Positions 36,344-45,475 of a DNA stretch of 64,000 nt are shown in pieces. Origin of the DNA: an uncultured Verrucomicrobia subdivision 3 bacterium (GTDB taxonomy: Bacteria > Verrucomicrobiota > Verrucomicrobiia > Limisphaerales > UBA11358); the NCBI GenBank assembly GCA_903895255.1, contig CAITTG010000084.1, positions 1 to 64,000 of the forward strand. The letters run 5' to 3'. The notes under the pieces are model-generated. The model was not told where the DNA came from. It saw only the letters and a program-made list of their open reading frames with translations, and ran no database searches. Numbering within the stretch: position 1 is the first letter of the stretch; each line of letters opens with the position of its first letter. The translations under genes and the position numbers were made by a program.

Positions 36344-37318
36344 ATGCTGTATCCCTTTACATTTCACCCCATCTTCAAGGACCGGATTTGGGGCGGACGC
36401 GAGCTGGAGCGGTTGTATGGCAAGGCGTTGCCGGCGGGCAAGCCGATTGGCGAGGCGTGGGAGATCACGGATCGCGACGGGGACACGAGCGTGATTGCCA
36501 ACGGGCCGCTGGCGGGCAAAACGCTGGGGTGGTTGATGCGGGAGCACGGGGCGGCATTGCTGGGGACGGCCAGGCCGGCGAGCGGGGGGAATTTTCCGAT
36601 TCTCTGCAAAATTTTGGACGCGCGGGACAAGCTATCCCTGCAAGTACATCCCCCGGCGGCGAAGGCGGCGGAGCTGGGGGGCGAGCCGAAGACGGAGATG
36701 TGGTACATCGCGGACGCGGGTCCGGGCGCGGAATTGTACGTGGGTCTGAAGCCGGGGGTGACGCGGGCGGTCTTTGAGCAAAAGATTGCGGACGGGACGG
36801 TGGCGGATTGTTTTCACCGCATTCCAGTGAAGGCGGGGGACACGATGTTTTTGCCCAGCGGCCGGGTGCATGCGATTGGCGACCGGCTGGTGATTTTTGA
36901 GATTCAGCAGAACTCGGACACGACGTACCGGGTGTTTGACTGGAACCGGGTGGGGTTGGATGGGAAGCCGCGGGAATTGCATGTGGCGCAATCGCTGGCG
37001 AGTATTGATTTCAATGATTTTGCGCCGCCGCTGGTGGGCACGCCGTGGGTGATGGAGGGGGGCGTGCAGAAACGTTCGCTGGTGCGCGATCCGCTGTTCA
37101 ATGTGGAGGCGTGGCAACTGGCGGAAGGGACAAGCGGGGCTTTGGCGGCGAAGACGCTGCAAATTGTGGCGGTGACGGGCGGGGAGGTGAACCTCCGGAG
37201 CGGGGGCACGGAGGTGCGGCTGGCGGCGGGGCAGTTTGCGCTGGTGCCGGCGAGTTTGGAGGCCACGCAGATTTCGGCGGATGGGGCGGCGGCGTTGTTA
37301 CGGGTGGAGGCGCGGTAA
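36344..37318 (+). CDS. manA: Class I mannose-6-phosphate isomerase
   Basis: This zinc enzyme interconverts mannose-6-phosphate and fructose-6-phosphate, feeding GDP-mannose and polysaccharide synthesis. It has 324 residues. FHPIFKDRIWGGREL opens the protein; the metal ligands appear in LSLQVHPP, KTEMWYI and SGRVHAIG, and the catalytic Arg lies in IQQNSDTTYRVFDWNR. This is the short, Bacillus-like form without the extra helical domain of the E. coli enzyme. It sits 20 bases after accA and is probably co-transcribed. Confidence 0.96.
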   Translation: MLYPFTFHPIFKDRIWGGRELERLYGKALPAGKPIGEAWEITDRDGDTSVIANGPLAGKTLGWLMREHGAALLGTARPASGGNFPILCKILDARDKLSLQVHPPAAKAAELGGEPKTEMWYIADAGPGAELYVGLKPGVTRAVFEQKIADGTVADCFHRIPVKAGDTMFLPSGRVHAIGDRLVIFEIQQNSDTTYRVFDWNRVGLDGKPRELHVAQSLASIDFNDFAPPLVGTPWVMEGGVQKRSLVRDPLFNVEAWQLAEGTSGALAAKTLQIVAVTGGEVNLRSGGTEVRLAAGQFALVPASLEATQISADGAAALLRVEAR

Positions 37319-37360
37319 AATGCGCCTTGACTGTGGCCGCCGGTATGGGAAGTTTCCCCA

Positions 37361-37606
37361 GTGACAACGATTTGCATTGCGGACAAAGACCGCCTGAAAG
37401 TTCGCGGAATTGAGAATGGAAAGCGCTACCTGGTAAAAAAGGAAGGGGCTGGCTGGCGGATTGAACCAGCCCAGCAAGCGGGCATCCACACCCGTCAAGT
37501 AACTACGGCCAAGCATGATCTTTCGTTTCATCTGGATGCGCTGGCAAGTGAAGGATTTTCCTTTGAGCCGGAGAACAAGGGCCATGTTCCGTCATGCCGG
37601 TTCTAA
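37361..37606 (+). CDS. Putative antitoxin of a VapBC-like pair
   Basis: This encodes 81 residues from a GTG start, with a beta-rich N-terminus (RLKVRGIENGKRYLVKKEG) and no clear DNA-binding motif. It directly precedes and overlaps by 13 bases a PIN-domain toxin gene, the standard antitoxin-first arrangement. The sequence does not match AbrB, PHD or ribbon-helix-helix antitoxins by eye, so the assignment is from position. Confidence 0.6.
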   Translation: MTTICIADKDRLKVRGIENGKRYLVKKEGAGWRIEPAQQAGIHTRQVTTAKHDLSFHLDALASEGFSFEPENKGHVPSCRF

Positions 37607-38001
37607 AATATCTGGCGGATACCAACGCGGTCAGCGACTACTTTCGACCGGGTAATCCAGTCAAGGCGTGGTTTGCCGCTCATCAGGGAGAAATCGGCAT
37701 CTCGACTTTAACCCTGGCGGAAATGCGGCGGGGGATTGAATTAAAGGGCGACACGAAGACGCGACTGGCACTGGAGCGGGTTTTTGATTTTGTTTTGGAA
37801 GACTATAGGGAGGCAATTTACGCTTTTGATGAATCGGCGGCCGCGGAATGGGGCCGAATGATGGCCGAGGCCAAAAACCAGCCAATTCCTTATGATGATT
37901 CATTGATTGGCGCGATTGCGCGCAGCAACGGGTTGATAGTGATCACCCGTAACGAAAAGCATTTTCCCGGCTGCAAGACGGTGAATCCCTGGCGGGTCTA
38001 G
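37594..38001 (+). CDS. PIN-domain ribonuclease toxin (VapC-like)
   Basis: This encodes 135 residues. The acidic metal site of PIN nucleases is present: Asp9 in LADTNAVSDYF, Glu in TLAEMRRGIE (about 43), Asp in PYDDSLIGAIA (about 100) and the final TRNEKHF. Members cleave tRNA or rRNA and are held in check by the antitoxin encoded upstream. It overlaps that gene by 13 bases. It lies in a short insertion-like segment between manA and a repeat-rich gap. Confidence 0.9.
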   Translation: MPVLKYLADTNAVSDYFRPGNPVKAWFAAHQGEIGISTLTLAEMRRGIELKGDTKTRLALERVFDFVLEDYREAIYAFDESAAAEWGRMMAEAKNQPIPYDDSLIGAIARSNGLIVITRNEKHFPGCKTVNPWRV

Positions 38002-38191
38002 AGCGGATTAAAAAATTCTGCAGCCATTCAGCGGGAGTCGAGCAAGATGGCGGTCTTTTGGGGGTTTGGCTGGTGAGGGAAGCGAAAATGCGGCCATGAG
38101 CGGATTTTAAGAAAAATATTGGTTAGGTGATGGCGTGGAGGCGAGTTGAAAATGTAATGCGCTTACAGGGCAGCCGGTCACCAGGTGAATC

Positions 38192-38240
38192 GTGCCCGGG
38201 CCTCCAGCCCGGGCTGGAACATTTCGGGCTTACAGCCCAA
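38192..38240. repeat. Paired hairpins
   Basis: GCCCGGGC (38194-38201) pairs with a second GCCCGGGC (38207-38214) around CTCCA, and GGGCT-TAC-AGCCC follows (38226-38238). They lie just beyond the stop of the yqgE gene on the opposite strand. They are REP-like in style, but no second full copy was seen in the window. Confidence 0.6.
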
Positions 38241-38248
38241 ACGCGGGC

Positions 38249-38836
38249 TTAATTCAGGGAGGGGTCCTCGGGCATCTGGGCGAGGAGGCGGTTTTTCCAG
38301 CCGCCTTTTTTGCGCAAGATGCTGGGCCACAACTGGTCGGCGGGGGTTTCGAACACCATTTCCAGGGAGGCGGGGAAGGTCAGCCAGGCGCGGCTTTTGA
38401 GTTCGCTCTCCAACTGGCCGGGACTCCAGCCGGCGTAACCGGCGAATAATTTCACTTTTTTGGTGGCGGAAAAGGTCTCGCCAATTTCCATCAATTCATC
38501 GAGCGAATGACCCAGGCTGAGGTTGGGCAGGACATCGGCATGGGGCAGGAATTGATCGGTGTGCAGGTAGCTCAGGGCGGTGGGTTGGACGGGGCCGCCG
38601 AGGAACAGGGGCGAGCGCTTGAGGGTGTCGGGGAGGTCGGCGACGATCATTTCACCGACATGGTTACCAGTGGAGCGGTTGAGGACGAGGCCGAAGGCAC
38701 CCTCGGCATCGTGACGGCAGACGAGGACGACGGTGCGCTGGAAAAAAGAACCGCCCAGCTGCCCGCTATCGAGCAGAAACATGCCTTGAAGGCTTTTGGA
38801 CTTTTGCGCCATACCCGTGGAGGTAATCTGGCGCAT
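38249..38836 (-). CDS. YqgE/AlgH family protein (DUF179)
   Basis: This encodes 195 residues from the ATG at 38836 (187 from the next ATG at 38812). Family segments are KSLQGMFLLDSGQLGGSFFQ, VLVCRHDAEGAFGLVLNRS, PLFLGGPVQP and KLFAGYAGWSPGQLESELK with the C-terminal W-F-A-E/D pattern. Members are cytoplasmic, of unclear role; some are linked to transcription control (AlgH). Neither start has a visible Shine-Dalgarno. It appears monocistronic. Confidence 0.93.
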   Translation of the reverse strand: MRQITSTGMAQKSKSLQGMFLLDSGQLGGSFFQRTVVLVCRHDAEGAFGLVLNRSTGNHVGEMIVADLPDTLKRSPLFLGGPVQPTALSYLHTDQFLPHADVLPNLSLGHSLDELMEIGETFSATKKVKLFAGYAGWSPGQLESELKSRAWLTFPASLEMVFETPADQLWPSILRKKGGWKNRLLAQMPEDPSLN

Positions 38837-39113
38837 AAAAGGGATTCTGGCAATGGGGGAAATGGGGTCATCAAAGCGCGCGGGGTGGGGCCGCAGCTGG
38901 AACCCGGAGGGGCAGAGGCCAGGGCGGTCCGGCGGCGTCCACCGAGCGGCCGGGGATCTTTTCAATAAAACCCCAAAAGACTGATTATCAAAGCAATACA
39001 AATATTGATTTTTGTATAATAGTGTGCCAATATCTGGCCCGGTAATTCGGGCGCGAGGCGGCCCGGCAAGGGCCGGACGGCGCGGGCCCCCCAGACATTC
39101 AACCAACACAACC

Positions 39114-39581
39114 ATGGGAAGCAACGAACGCCCCCATATGCATTATTGGATAATAAACCCGGTTTCAGCCATGCTTTTGGCGGGCGGGTTGGCCCTGAGG
39201 GCCGAGGCGGACATGACCTGGAACGGGCAGGACACCGGTCCGGATGCGAGCCCGGCCCGGGTTGTGGCGGCGCCCGGCAACGCCGGCGCGATGAGGGCCA
39301 CCACGGGGATTACCGGCACATTTGACGCCGCGGCCCTGGCGCAACTATATGACAGTGTGCTGGCCACGCCCCCCAAACAGGTCGATGGGAAGAATGGCGG
39401 GGGCCAAACGGGCGTTTTGGATTTCGAGGGGTTGAACGGGGAGATTAACGCGGACGGATCGCTCGGGCTGGCCAGCGAGGGCGAGGCCAGGAGTTCCGCC
39501 GTGGAAGGGACGACGGTCAGCTTTTTTGGGGAGGACCAGGCGAGTGTTTATGGGTTTGGGTCTCCGGCACCGGCCCGCTAG
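39114..39581 (+). CDS. Putative exported protein
   Basis: This encodes 155 residues from ATG 39114, or 147 from ATG 39138. The start region contains a short signal-like hydrophobic stretch (INPVSAMLLAGGLALRAEA), then an acidic, Gly/Ala/Ser-rich sequence without cysteines and no recognised domain or sorting signal. The upstream TAATAGTGTG region is A/T-rich and could hold a promoter. Composition is less typical than that of neighbouring genes, so this could be a non-conserved ORF. Confidence 0.5.
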   Translation: MGSNERPHMHYWIINPVSAMLLAGGLALRAEADMTWNGQDTGPDASPARVVAAPGNAGAMRATTGITGTFDAAALAQLYDSVLATPPKQVDGKNGGGQTGVLDFEGLNGEINADGSLGLASEGEARSSAVEGTTVSFFGEDQASVYGFGSPAPAR

Positions 39582-40183
39582 AAATATTTAAATAGCAAAC
39601 ATCAATCATCGATTCAACCCGCGACCTCCGAGCCGGAGAGGATTTTTAATTAGGAACGCAGGAAGGCAGGAAAGGAAAAAAGCGGGGCTGCTTTGGGGCC
39701 GGGAATTAGTTTATAGCGTTCGGGCGTTGGCCGGCGAAAAGCGGCAGAGGACTGGCCGCACCCCAGGACGCAAAGCGCGGTGCGGGAGTGCCTGCGCGAT
39801 TTGAAGCGGGGGCAGCGGGCGGCACGTCGAAAGCCGGCGCTTCGTTCGCCGGGTGGGGTTGGCGACGCCCCTGGGTGATTGGGTGGGCGCAGCGGGGACA
39901 ATAAAGGCGGCAAACGCCAGTTTGCCGCCACGATTATTGGAGGGCGCGGTGGCGAGGTTAATGGCGAATAGCCGGGCACCGCGATGGTGTCGCCCTTACA
40001 GGGCTGGGGGAATATTGGGGATGGCCTTCCGAGCATGCGCTCGCATAGCTCGCTCCGGCCGAGGCTGATATGTTGCGAGCCACTGGCCCTGGCAAAATGA
40101 TTTCAGAAACTCCGCACGTCGTTTCCTGCGAGATCAGGGTGGACGTTTTCGGGGTGGATGCGGACCGTTGGGAAGGCTGGCGA
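39582..40183. other. 600-base gap with repeats, no gene
   Basis: It holds GGCGGCAAAC-GCCA-GTTTGCCGCC, a perfect 10-bp hairpin at 39906-39929, and a TTCAGAAACTCCGCACGTCG element at 40102-40138. The short ORFs are not supported. It may be decayed accessory sequence. Confidence 0.6.
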
Positions 40184-41215
40184 TCAATAACTCATGCGGT
40201 CCATTTTTACCTTGCCACGGAAAATCCAGTAGATGCTGACGGTGTAGGCGAGGACGATGGGGATGCCGATGATGGCGATGATGAGCATGATGCCAAGGGT
40301 CTTTTGCGAGGAGGCGGCGTTGTAGATGGTCAGGCTGTGGGCGGGATCGGGCTGGCTGTAGACGAGGTTGGGAAACTGGTTGACGCCGAAGAGCAGCATC
40401 AGGGTGATGATGGCCCCGCAGGAGGAGAGGAAGGCGAGCCAGTCGCGGCGGTAGTGGAATTCGCGCGGGATGTTGGCGATGGCGAGCATGTTGGCCAGGG
40501 CGATGCTGAAGAGCCAGGGGTTTTCCCGGACGCGGGCGGCGATATGGGGGACATACAGCAGGGTGGCCATGGTGGTGGTGACGGCGCAGATGACGAAGGC
40601 GATGATGCAGTTCATGGCCCAGCGGCGCAGTTTATGGTGGAGGTGGCCCTCGGTTTTCATCGCGCCATAAATAGCGCCGTGCATCATGAAGAGGGCCACG
40701 GTGGTGATGCCGATCAGGAGCGGATAGGGTTTTAACAGGCCGAGGAAGGAGCCGGCGAATTCGCCCCGTTCATCGATGGGAATGCCCCAGGCGAGGTTGC
40801 CGAGGGCCACGCCGATGAGGAGGCTGGACAGCACGCTGCCGGCCGCGAAGCTGATGTCCCAGGTTTGCCGCCACCAGTACATGGGTTGTTTGCTGCGGAA
40901 TTCAATGGCGACGGCGCGGAAAATGAGGGAGGCGAGGAGGAGCATGAAGGCGAGGTAGAAGCCGGAGAAGACGGTGGCGTAGACATTCGGGAAGGCGGCG
41001 AACAGGGCGCCGCCGCCGGTGACGAGCCAGACTTCATTACCATCCCAGACGGGCCCGATGGCGTTGAGCATGACGCGGCGCTCGGCGTCGTCCTTGGTGA
41101 ACAGGTGCAGGGCGCCGATGCCGAGGTCGAAGCCATCCAGCATGGCGTAACCGGTGAAGAGCACCCCGACAAGGGCGAACCAGATGGTGTTGAGATCCAG
41201 GTGCGGCACATTCAT
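40184..41215 (-). CDS. cydB: Cytochrome bd ubiquinol oxidase subunit II
   Basis: This is the membrane partner of CydA in the bd-type quinol oxidase, a high-oxygen-affinity terminal oxidase that does not pump protons. It has 343 residues with about eight membrane segments. The start MNVPHLDLNTIWFALVGVLF, then MLDGFDLGIGALH, GPVWDGNEVWLVTGGGALFA and the C-terminal IGIPIVLAYTVSIYWIFRGK, are typical. It follows cydA with a 4-base gap. No cydX or cydDC is visible here. Confidence 0.96.
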   Translation of the reverse strand: MNVPHLDLNTIWFALVGVLFTGYAMLDGFDLGIGALHLFTKDDAERRVMLNAIGPVWDGNEVWLVTGGGALFAAFPNVYATVFSGFYLAFMLLLASLIFRAVAIEFRSKQPMYWWRQTWDISFAAGSVLSSLLIGVALGNLAWGIPIDERGEFAGSFLGLLKPYPLLIGITTVALFMMHGAIYGAMKTEGHLHHKLRRWAMNCIIAFVICAVTTTMATLLYVPHIAARVRENPWLFSIALANMLAIANIPREFHYRRDWLAFLSSCGAIITLMLLFGVNQFPNLVYSQPDPAHSLTIYNAASSQKTLGIMLIIAIIGIPIVLAYTVSIYWIFRGKVKMDRMSY

Positions 41216-41219
41216 GCGT

Positions 41220-42593
41220 TCAAGGGGTAAGACGATCGGGGGTGGGCAGGGCCAGCTTGCCGGTGGGAATGAGATCCTCGTCGTGCGGGCCGTGCTGGAT
41301 TTTGTCGTTCAGGAGATAGATGAACACGGCAAACAATAGAAAGTAAATAAACGAGAAAAGGATGAGGGAGGCGAGCACGACATTGGCCTGAACCACGGCC
41401 GAAAGGCCGGCGGGCGTGCGCATGAGGCCGTAAACGAGCCAGGGCTGGCGGCCGACCTCGGCGGCGAACCAGCCGCATTGATTGGCGATTTGCGGTCCGA
41501 GCACGGAGAAGACCAGAACCCAAAGCAGCCAGCGGGTTTGATCGAGGGTGCCGCGCCACCAATAAAAGCAACCCAAGAGTGCAATCAGGATGGTGGCCAT
41601 GCCGGCGAATACCATGCCGTGAAAGAAGATAAAGCAGGGCGTGACGGGCGGCCGATCCTCGGGTTTAAACTGATCCAGGCCGGTGACCGGCGTGTGGAAA
41701 TCGTTGTGGTCGAGGAAGCTCAAACCCGAGGGCAGCATGAGGGCGTGCGTGGTTTCGTTTTTTTCATCCACCCAGCCAATCAACACGAGCGGGGTGTTGG
41801 AAACGGTTTCATACAAGCCTTCAAAGGCGGCGAGTTTCGCGGGTTGATTTTTGCCCACGCCCTGGGCGCTAATGTGGCCGGTGGCGAGTTGGAGAAACGA
41901 GGCGACCAGAGCAACCGCGAGGGCCACGCGCAAGGTGGCGTGGGCGAAGGCCTGATGCTTTTGCCGGAGCAAATACCAGGCGCTCACGCTGATGGCCAGG
42001 AAGGCTCCGGCCTGCCAGGCTCCGCAGAGGGTGTGCGACAGGCGTTCCAGCATGGAGGGATTAAAGACCAGCGCCCAGAAATCGGTGATCTCGGCGCGGG
42101 CATGGAGGCCTTCCCCGACGATATGATAACCGGCCGGGGTCTGCATCCAGGAGTTGGCCACGACGATCCAGACGGCGCTGAAGTGCGCGCCCAGGCACAC
42201 CATGCAGGTGGCGAAGAAATGGAGTTTGCGGCCGACGCGGTCCCAGCCGAAGAGCAGGAGGGCGAGGAAACCGGATTCCAAGAAAAAGGCGAAGATGCCC
42301 TCGGCCGCGAGGGCGCTGCCGAAGACATCGCCGACGAAGCGGGAATAGGCGGCCCAGTTGGTGCCAAATTCAAACTCCATGACGATGCCCGTGGCCACGC
42401 CGATGGCAAAGGTGAGGGCGAAGACCTTGGTCCAGAAGCGGGCGAGCTGGTGGTAAATGGGCAGGCCGGTCCGCAGCCACAAGCCTTCCATGATGACGAG
42501 GAGCACACCCAGCCCGATGCTCAGGGGAGGATACAGGTAGTGGAACGCGATGGTGCCACCGAACTGGATCCGCGATAACGTAAGCACATCCAT
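41220..42593 (-). CDS. cydA: Cytochrome bd ubiquinol oxidase subunit I
   Basis: This is the haem-bearing subunit that oxidises quinol and reduces oxygen at the inner membrane. It has 457 residues from the ATG of [20 protein letters not shown], which carries the first haem His; a longer TTG start is unlikely. [37 protein letters not shown] and [10 protein letters not shown] are conserved segments. The periplasmic Q-loop is of the short type as far as can be judged. It is first gene of the cydAB pair, divergent from thiH with a 120-base shared control region. Confidence 0.96.
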   Translation of the reverse strand: MDVLTLSRIQFGGTIAFHYLYPPLSIGLGVLLVIMEGLWLRTGLPIYHQLARFWTKVFALTFAIGVATGIVMEFEFGTNWAAYSRFVGDVFGSALAAEGIFAFFLESGFLALLLFGWDRVGRKLHFFATCMVCLGAHFSAVWIVVANSWMQTPAGYHIVGEGLHARAEITDFWALVFNPSMLERLSHTLCGAWQAGAFLAISVSAWYLLRQKHQAFAHATLRVALAVALVASFLQLATGHISAQGVGKNQPAKLAAFEGLYETVSNTPLVLIGWVDEKNETTHALMLPSGLSFLDHNDFHTPVTGLDQFKPEDRPPVTPCFIFFHGMVFAGMATILIALLGCFYWWRGTLDQTRWLLWVLVFSVLGPQIANQCGWFAAEVGRQPWLVYGLMRTPAGLSAVVQANVVLASLILFSFIYFLLFAVFIYLLNDKIQHGPHDEDLIPTGKLALPTPDRLTP

Positions 42594-42711
42594 GCGAGGA
42601 ATAGTGTCATGGAAAGCAAAACTTATCAATATATCTTTATAGGTATTCGGGAGGCTTATTTACGCTTTCGGGATGGCTCGACTTTGGGGGTTTCCCTGGT
42701 ACATTGGGCGG

Positions 42712-43908
42712 GTGAGTTTTGTTGCTGAATTTAATACCCTGCCGCTGGCGGCCCTGGTGAAACGTTCCCAGGGGACCACGCTGGCGGCGGCGCGGGAGAG
42801 TTTGACGAACGAACGGCGGTCGCTGGCGGATTTTGCGCAGTTGATTTCACCGGTGGCGGGTTCGCTGCTGGAGGACATGGGCCGGCGGTCGCAGGCCTTG
42901 ACGCAGAAGCGGTTTGGCAAGGTGATCCGCCTGTTCGCGCCGCTGTATCTTTCCAATGAGTGCATCAACAACTGCAAGTATTGCGGTTTTTCGCGGGACA
43001 ATCCGATTTTACGGGTGACGCTGTCGCTGGACGAGGTGCGGCGGGAGGCGGCGGAGTTGGAGCGGCAGGGATTCCGGAATGTGCTGCTGGTGGCGGGGGA
43101 GCATCCCAAATTTGTGTCCAACGGTTACATGGCCGAGTGCGTGCGGGCGGTGCGGGAATCGGCGCCGAGCGTGTCGCTGGAGGTGGGGCCGATGGAAACG
43201 GCGGAGTACCAGCCGCTGGTGGCGGCGGGGGCGGACGGGCTGGTGGTGTACCAGGAGACGTATGACCGGGCGGTGTACGACACGATGCACACGGCGGGGC
43301 CGAAGAAGAATTTTGACTGGCGGCTGGAGACGCCGGAGCGGGCGTATGCGGCGGGGTTTCGCCGGCTGGGGCTGGGGGCGCTGTACGGGCTGGCGGACTG
43401 GCGTTACGAGGCGCTGTGCGTGGCGGCGCACGCGGATTATTTGCTGCGGCATTGCTGGAAGGCGCAGGTGACGATTTCCCTGCCCCGGCTGCGGCCGTGC
43501 GCGGGGGAATTTCAGCCGTTGACCCATATGTCGGACCGGGAACTGGTGCAGTTGTTGTGCGCGTTCCGGCTGATGTTTCCCGATGTGGGACTCGTGCTGT
43601 CCACGCGGGAGTCGCCCAAACTGCGGGATGGGCTCTTTCCGCTGGGGGTGACACTGATCAGCGCGGGGAGCCACACGGAGCCCGGGGGTTACACCGGTGC
43701 GGGGCGCGAGACGATTCACCAGACAGTGCGCGGCCGGATTGTGGAACGCGGGGCGAGCGAGTGGGCGGGGCCGGCGGCGGAGGGGGTGAATGCGACGGGC
43801 CAGTTTCAAATTGCCGACGAGCGCACGCCGGAGCAGGTGGCGGAGTTTCTCCGCCAGATTGGTTATGAGCCGGTGTGGAAGGACTGGGACGCGGCGTTAA
43901 TGGCATGA
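42712..43908 (+). CDS. thiH: 2-iminoacetate synthase ThiH (radical SAM)
   Basis: This anaerobic-type thiazole pathway enzyme splits tyrosine to dehydroglycine (2-iminoacetate) and p-cresol, using a 4Fe-4S cluster and SAM. It has 398 residues from GTG 42712 (VSFVAEFN); an ATG at 42673 would add 13. The radical SAM motif is CINNCKYCGF. The family-typical GLGALYGLADWRYEAL, VTISLPRLRPCAGEF and VLSTRESPKLRDG follow, and AGSHTEPGGY ends the core. It overlaps thiS by ATGA, so sulphur carrier and radical enzyme are co-translated. Confidence 0.95.
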   Translation: MSFVAEFNTLPLAALVKRSQGTTLAAARESLTNERRSLADFAQLISPVAGSLLEDMGRRSQALTQKRFGKVIRLFAPLYLSNECINNCKYCGFSRDNPILRVTLSLDEVRREAAELERQGFRNVLLVAGEHPKFVSNGYMAECVRAVRESAPSVSLEVGPMETAEYQPLVAAGADGLVVYQETYDRAVYDTMHTAGPKKNFDWRLETPERAYAAGFRRLGLGALYGLADWRYEALCVAAHADYLLRHCWKAQVTISLPRLRPCAGEFQPLTHMSDRELVQLLCAFRLMFPDVGLVLSTRESPKLRDGLFPLGVTLISAGSHTEPGGYTGAGRETIHQTVRGRIVERGASEWAGPAAEGVNATGQFQIADERTPEQVAEFLRQIGYEPVWKDWDAALMA

Positions 43909-44114
43909 AGACCATGCTTGTCACCGCGAATGGCCGGACGATGGAGGCGCCCCTGCCCTGCACGATCGAGGCATTTCTCATCGCGCAAGGGTTGCCGCCG
44001 CGCAGTGTGGTGGTGGAGCATAATGGCGAGGCGGTGGCCCCCTCGGAATTTCCGGAGCGTTTATTGCAGGCGAACGACCGGTTGGAAATTGTGAAGATTG
44101 TGGCCGGGGGCTGA
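43905..44114 (+). CDS. thiS: Sulphur carrier protein ThiS
   Basis: This encodes 69 residues, a ubiquitin-like fold ending in the required Gly-Gly (IVKIVAGG), which is thiocarboxylated and delivers sulphur to the thiazole ring. The start ATG overlaps the thiH stop (ATGA). No TPP riboswitch was seen before thiH, and thiG and thiF are not in the window, so the rest of the pathway must be elsewhere. Confidence 0.93.
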   Translation: MKTMLVTANGRTMEAPLPCTIEAFLIAQGLPPRSVVVEHNGEAVAPSEFPERLLQANDRLEIVKIVAGG

Positions 44115-44141
44115 AACAGCGGCGCGGGATTTTGACACACC

Positions 44142-45455
44142 ATGAAGTGGCGATTTGAATGGGTTTACCGGTTGATGCTGGCAGGGCTGTTCCTGCTGGC
44201 CTTCTGGGCCGTGTGGGCGGAGGCCCAGGAACCGGCGCACACGAACACGCCCGCCGTGGTGGTGCACACGAACTGGGTGGACCAGGTGCGGACGCGCTGG
44301 ATTGACCAGTACGGCACGAACAATCTGACGGGCACCCTTTCCTTCGGCCTGGACAAGGTGGATTTTCTGCGGGACACCCGGGTGCTGGACCAGCCACTCT
44401 GGAAGTACCTCGCATCGCTGATATTCGTCATCCTGGCCTATTACGTGGCCAAGCTGATTGATTTGCTGGTCAATGTCTGGCTCAAGCGGTTCACGGTTAA
44501 AACCAAGACGGACAAGGACGACCTGATACTGGAGCTGCTGCATGGTCCGGTGAAGCTGGTGGCGCTGGTGATCTTTCTGCACATTGGACTGAGCCTGTTT
44601 GACTGGCCGGACCACGCACAACTTTTGCTGTCGCGCGGGATGATTGTGGTGGTGGCGTATTCCGTGACGTACCTGGGGCTGAAGCTGGTGGACCTGCTGC
44701 TGGGGCTGTGGCAGGAGCAGATAGTGTCGGCGCAGGACCGGATATTTGCCACGCAACTGATTCCGCTCGTCAGCAAGGTGTCGAAGACCGGGCTGGTCAT
44801 CGCGGCGGTTTTGCTGACGGCGGACAACCTGGACATCCGCATCACGAGCGCGCTGGCGGGATTGTCGGTGGGCGGGCTGGCGCTGGGCCTGGCGGCGCAG
44901 GACACGGTGGCGAATTTGTTTGGGGCGGTGGCCATTTTCATGGACAAGCCGTTTTATATTGGGGACCGCATCCGGGTGGAGACAGTGGATGGCACGGTGG
45001 AGAGCATCGGGTTGCGCAGCACCCGGGTGCGGAGCACGGAAGGCCATCACGTGACGATTCCCAACAAATTGATGGGTAATGCGATCATCACCAACATCAC
45101 GCGCCGGCCGACGATCAAGACGGAGATCAACCTGGGCCTGACGTATGACACGCCGGCCCCGCGGGTGGCGCGGGCGGTGGCGTTGCTGGAGGAAATTTGC
45201 CGGGCCAATCCCCGGACGGCGGACCTGACGATCAGCTTTAACAAGTTCGGCGATTCCGCGCTGAACATCCTGCTGGTGCATGACTGGGCGGGGACGGACA
45301 TGAAGGCGTACTTTGCGGACTTGCAGGCGTTGAACCTGAAGATCAAGGAGCGGTTTGACGCGGAGAAACTGGAGTTTGCCTTTCCGACACAGACCGTTTA
45401 CGTCAAACCGACGACGCCATTATTGGATTCGCCAGCGGGGCCGGCAGCGGGCTAG
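44142..45455 (+). CDS. MscS-family mechanosensitive ion channel
   Basis: This encodes 437 residues. After an N-terminal signal-like segment (residues 6-26) and a periplasmic stretch come four membrane helices. The pore helix and beta domain follow: SVGGLALGLAAQDTVANLFG and AIFMDKPFYIGDRIRV, then a C-terminal cytoplasmic alpha/beta domain. Such channels open on membrane tension and release solutes on osmotic downshift. The extra N-terminal region places it among the larger MscS homologues. It lies 27 bases after thiS, but a shared function is unlikely. Confidence 0.93.
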   Translation: MKWRFEWVYRLMLAGLFLLAFWAVWAEAQEPAHTNTPAVVVHTNWVDQVRTRWIDQYGTNNLTGTLSFGLDKVDFLRDTRVLDQPLWKYLASLIFVILAYYVAKLIDLLVNVWLKRFTVKTKTDKDDLILELLHGPVKLVALVIFLHIGLSLFDWPDHAQLLLSRGMIVVVAYSVTYLGLKLVDLLLGLWQEQIVSAQDRIFATQLIPLVSKVSKTGLVIAAVLLTADNLDIRITSALAGLSVGGLALGLAAQDTVANLFGAVAIFMDKPFYIGDRIRVETVDGTVESIGLRSTRVRSTEGHHVTIPNKLMGNAIITNITRRPTIKTEINLGLTYDTPAPRVARAVALLEEICRANPRTADLTISFNKFGDSALNILLVHDWAGTDMKAYFADLQALNLKIKERFDAEKLEFAFPTQTVYVKPTTPLLDSPAGPAAG

Positions 45456-45475
45456 ACTGTCCGCCAGATCACGCT

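Noticed and set aside
42594-42711. TPP riboswitch before thiH
   Set aside because: The CTGAGA and ACC-TGAT elements of the thi box are absent in the divergent region.
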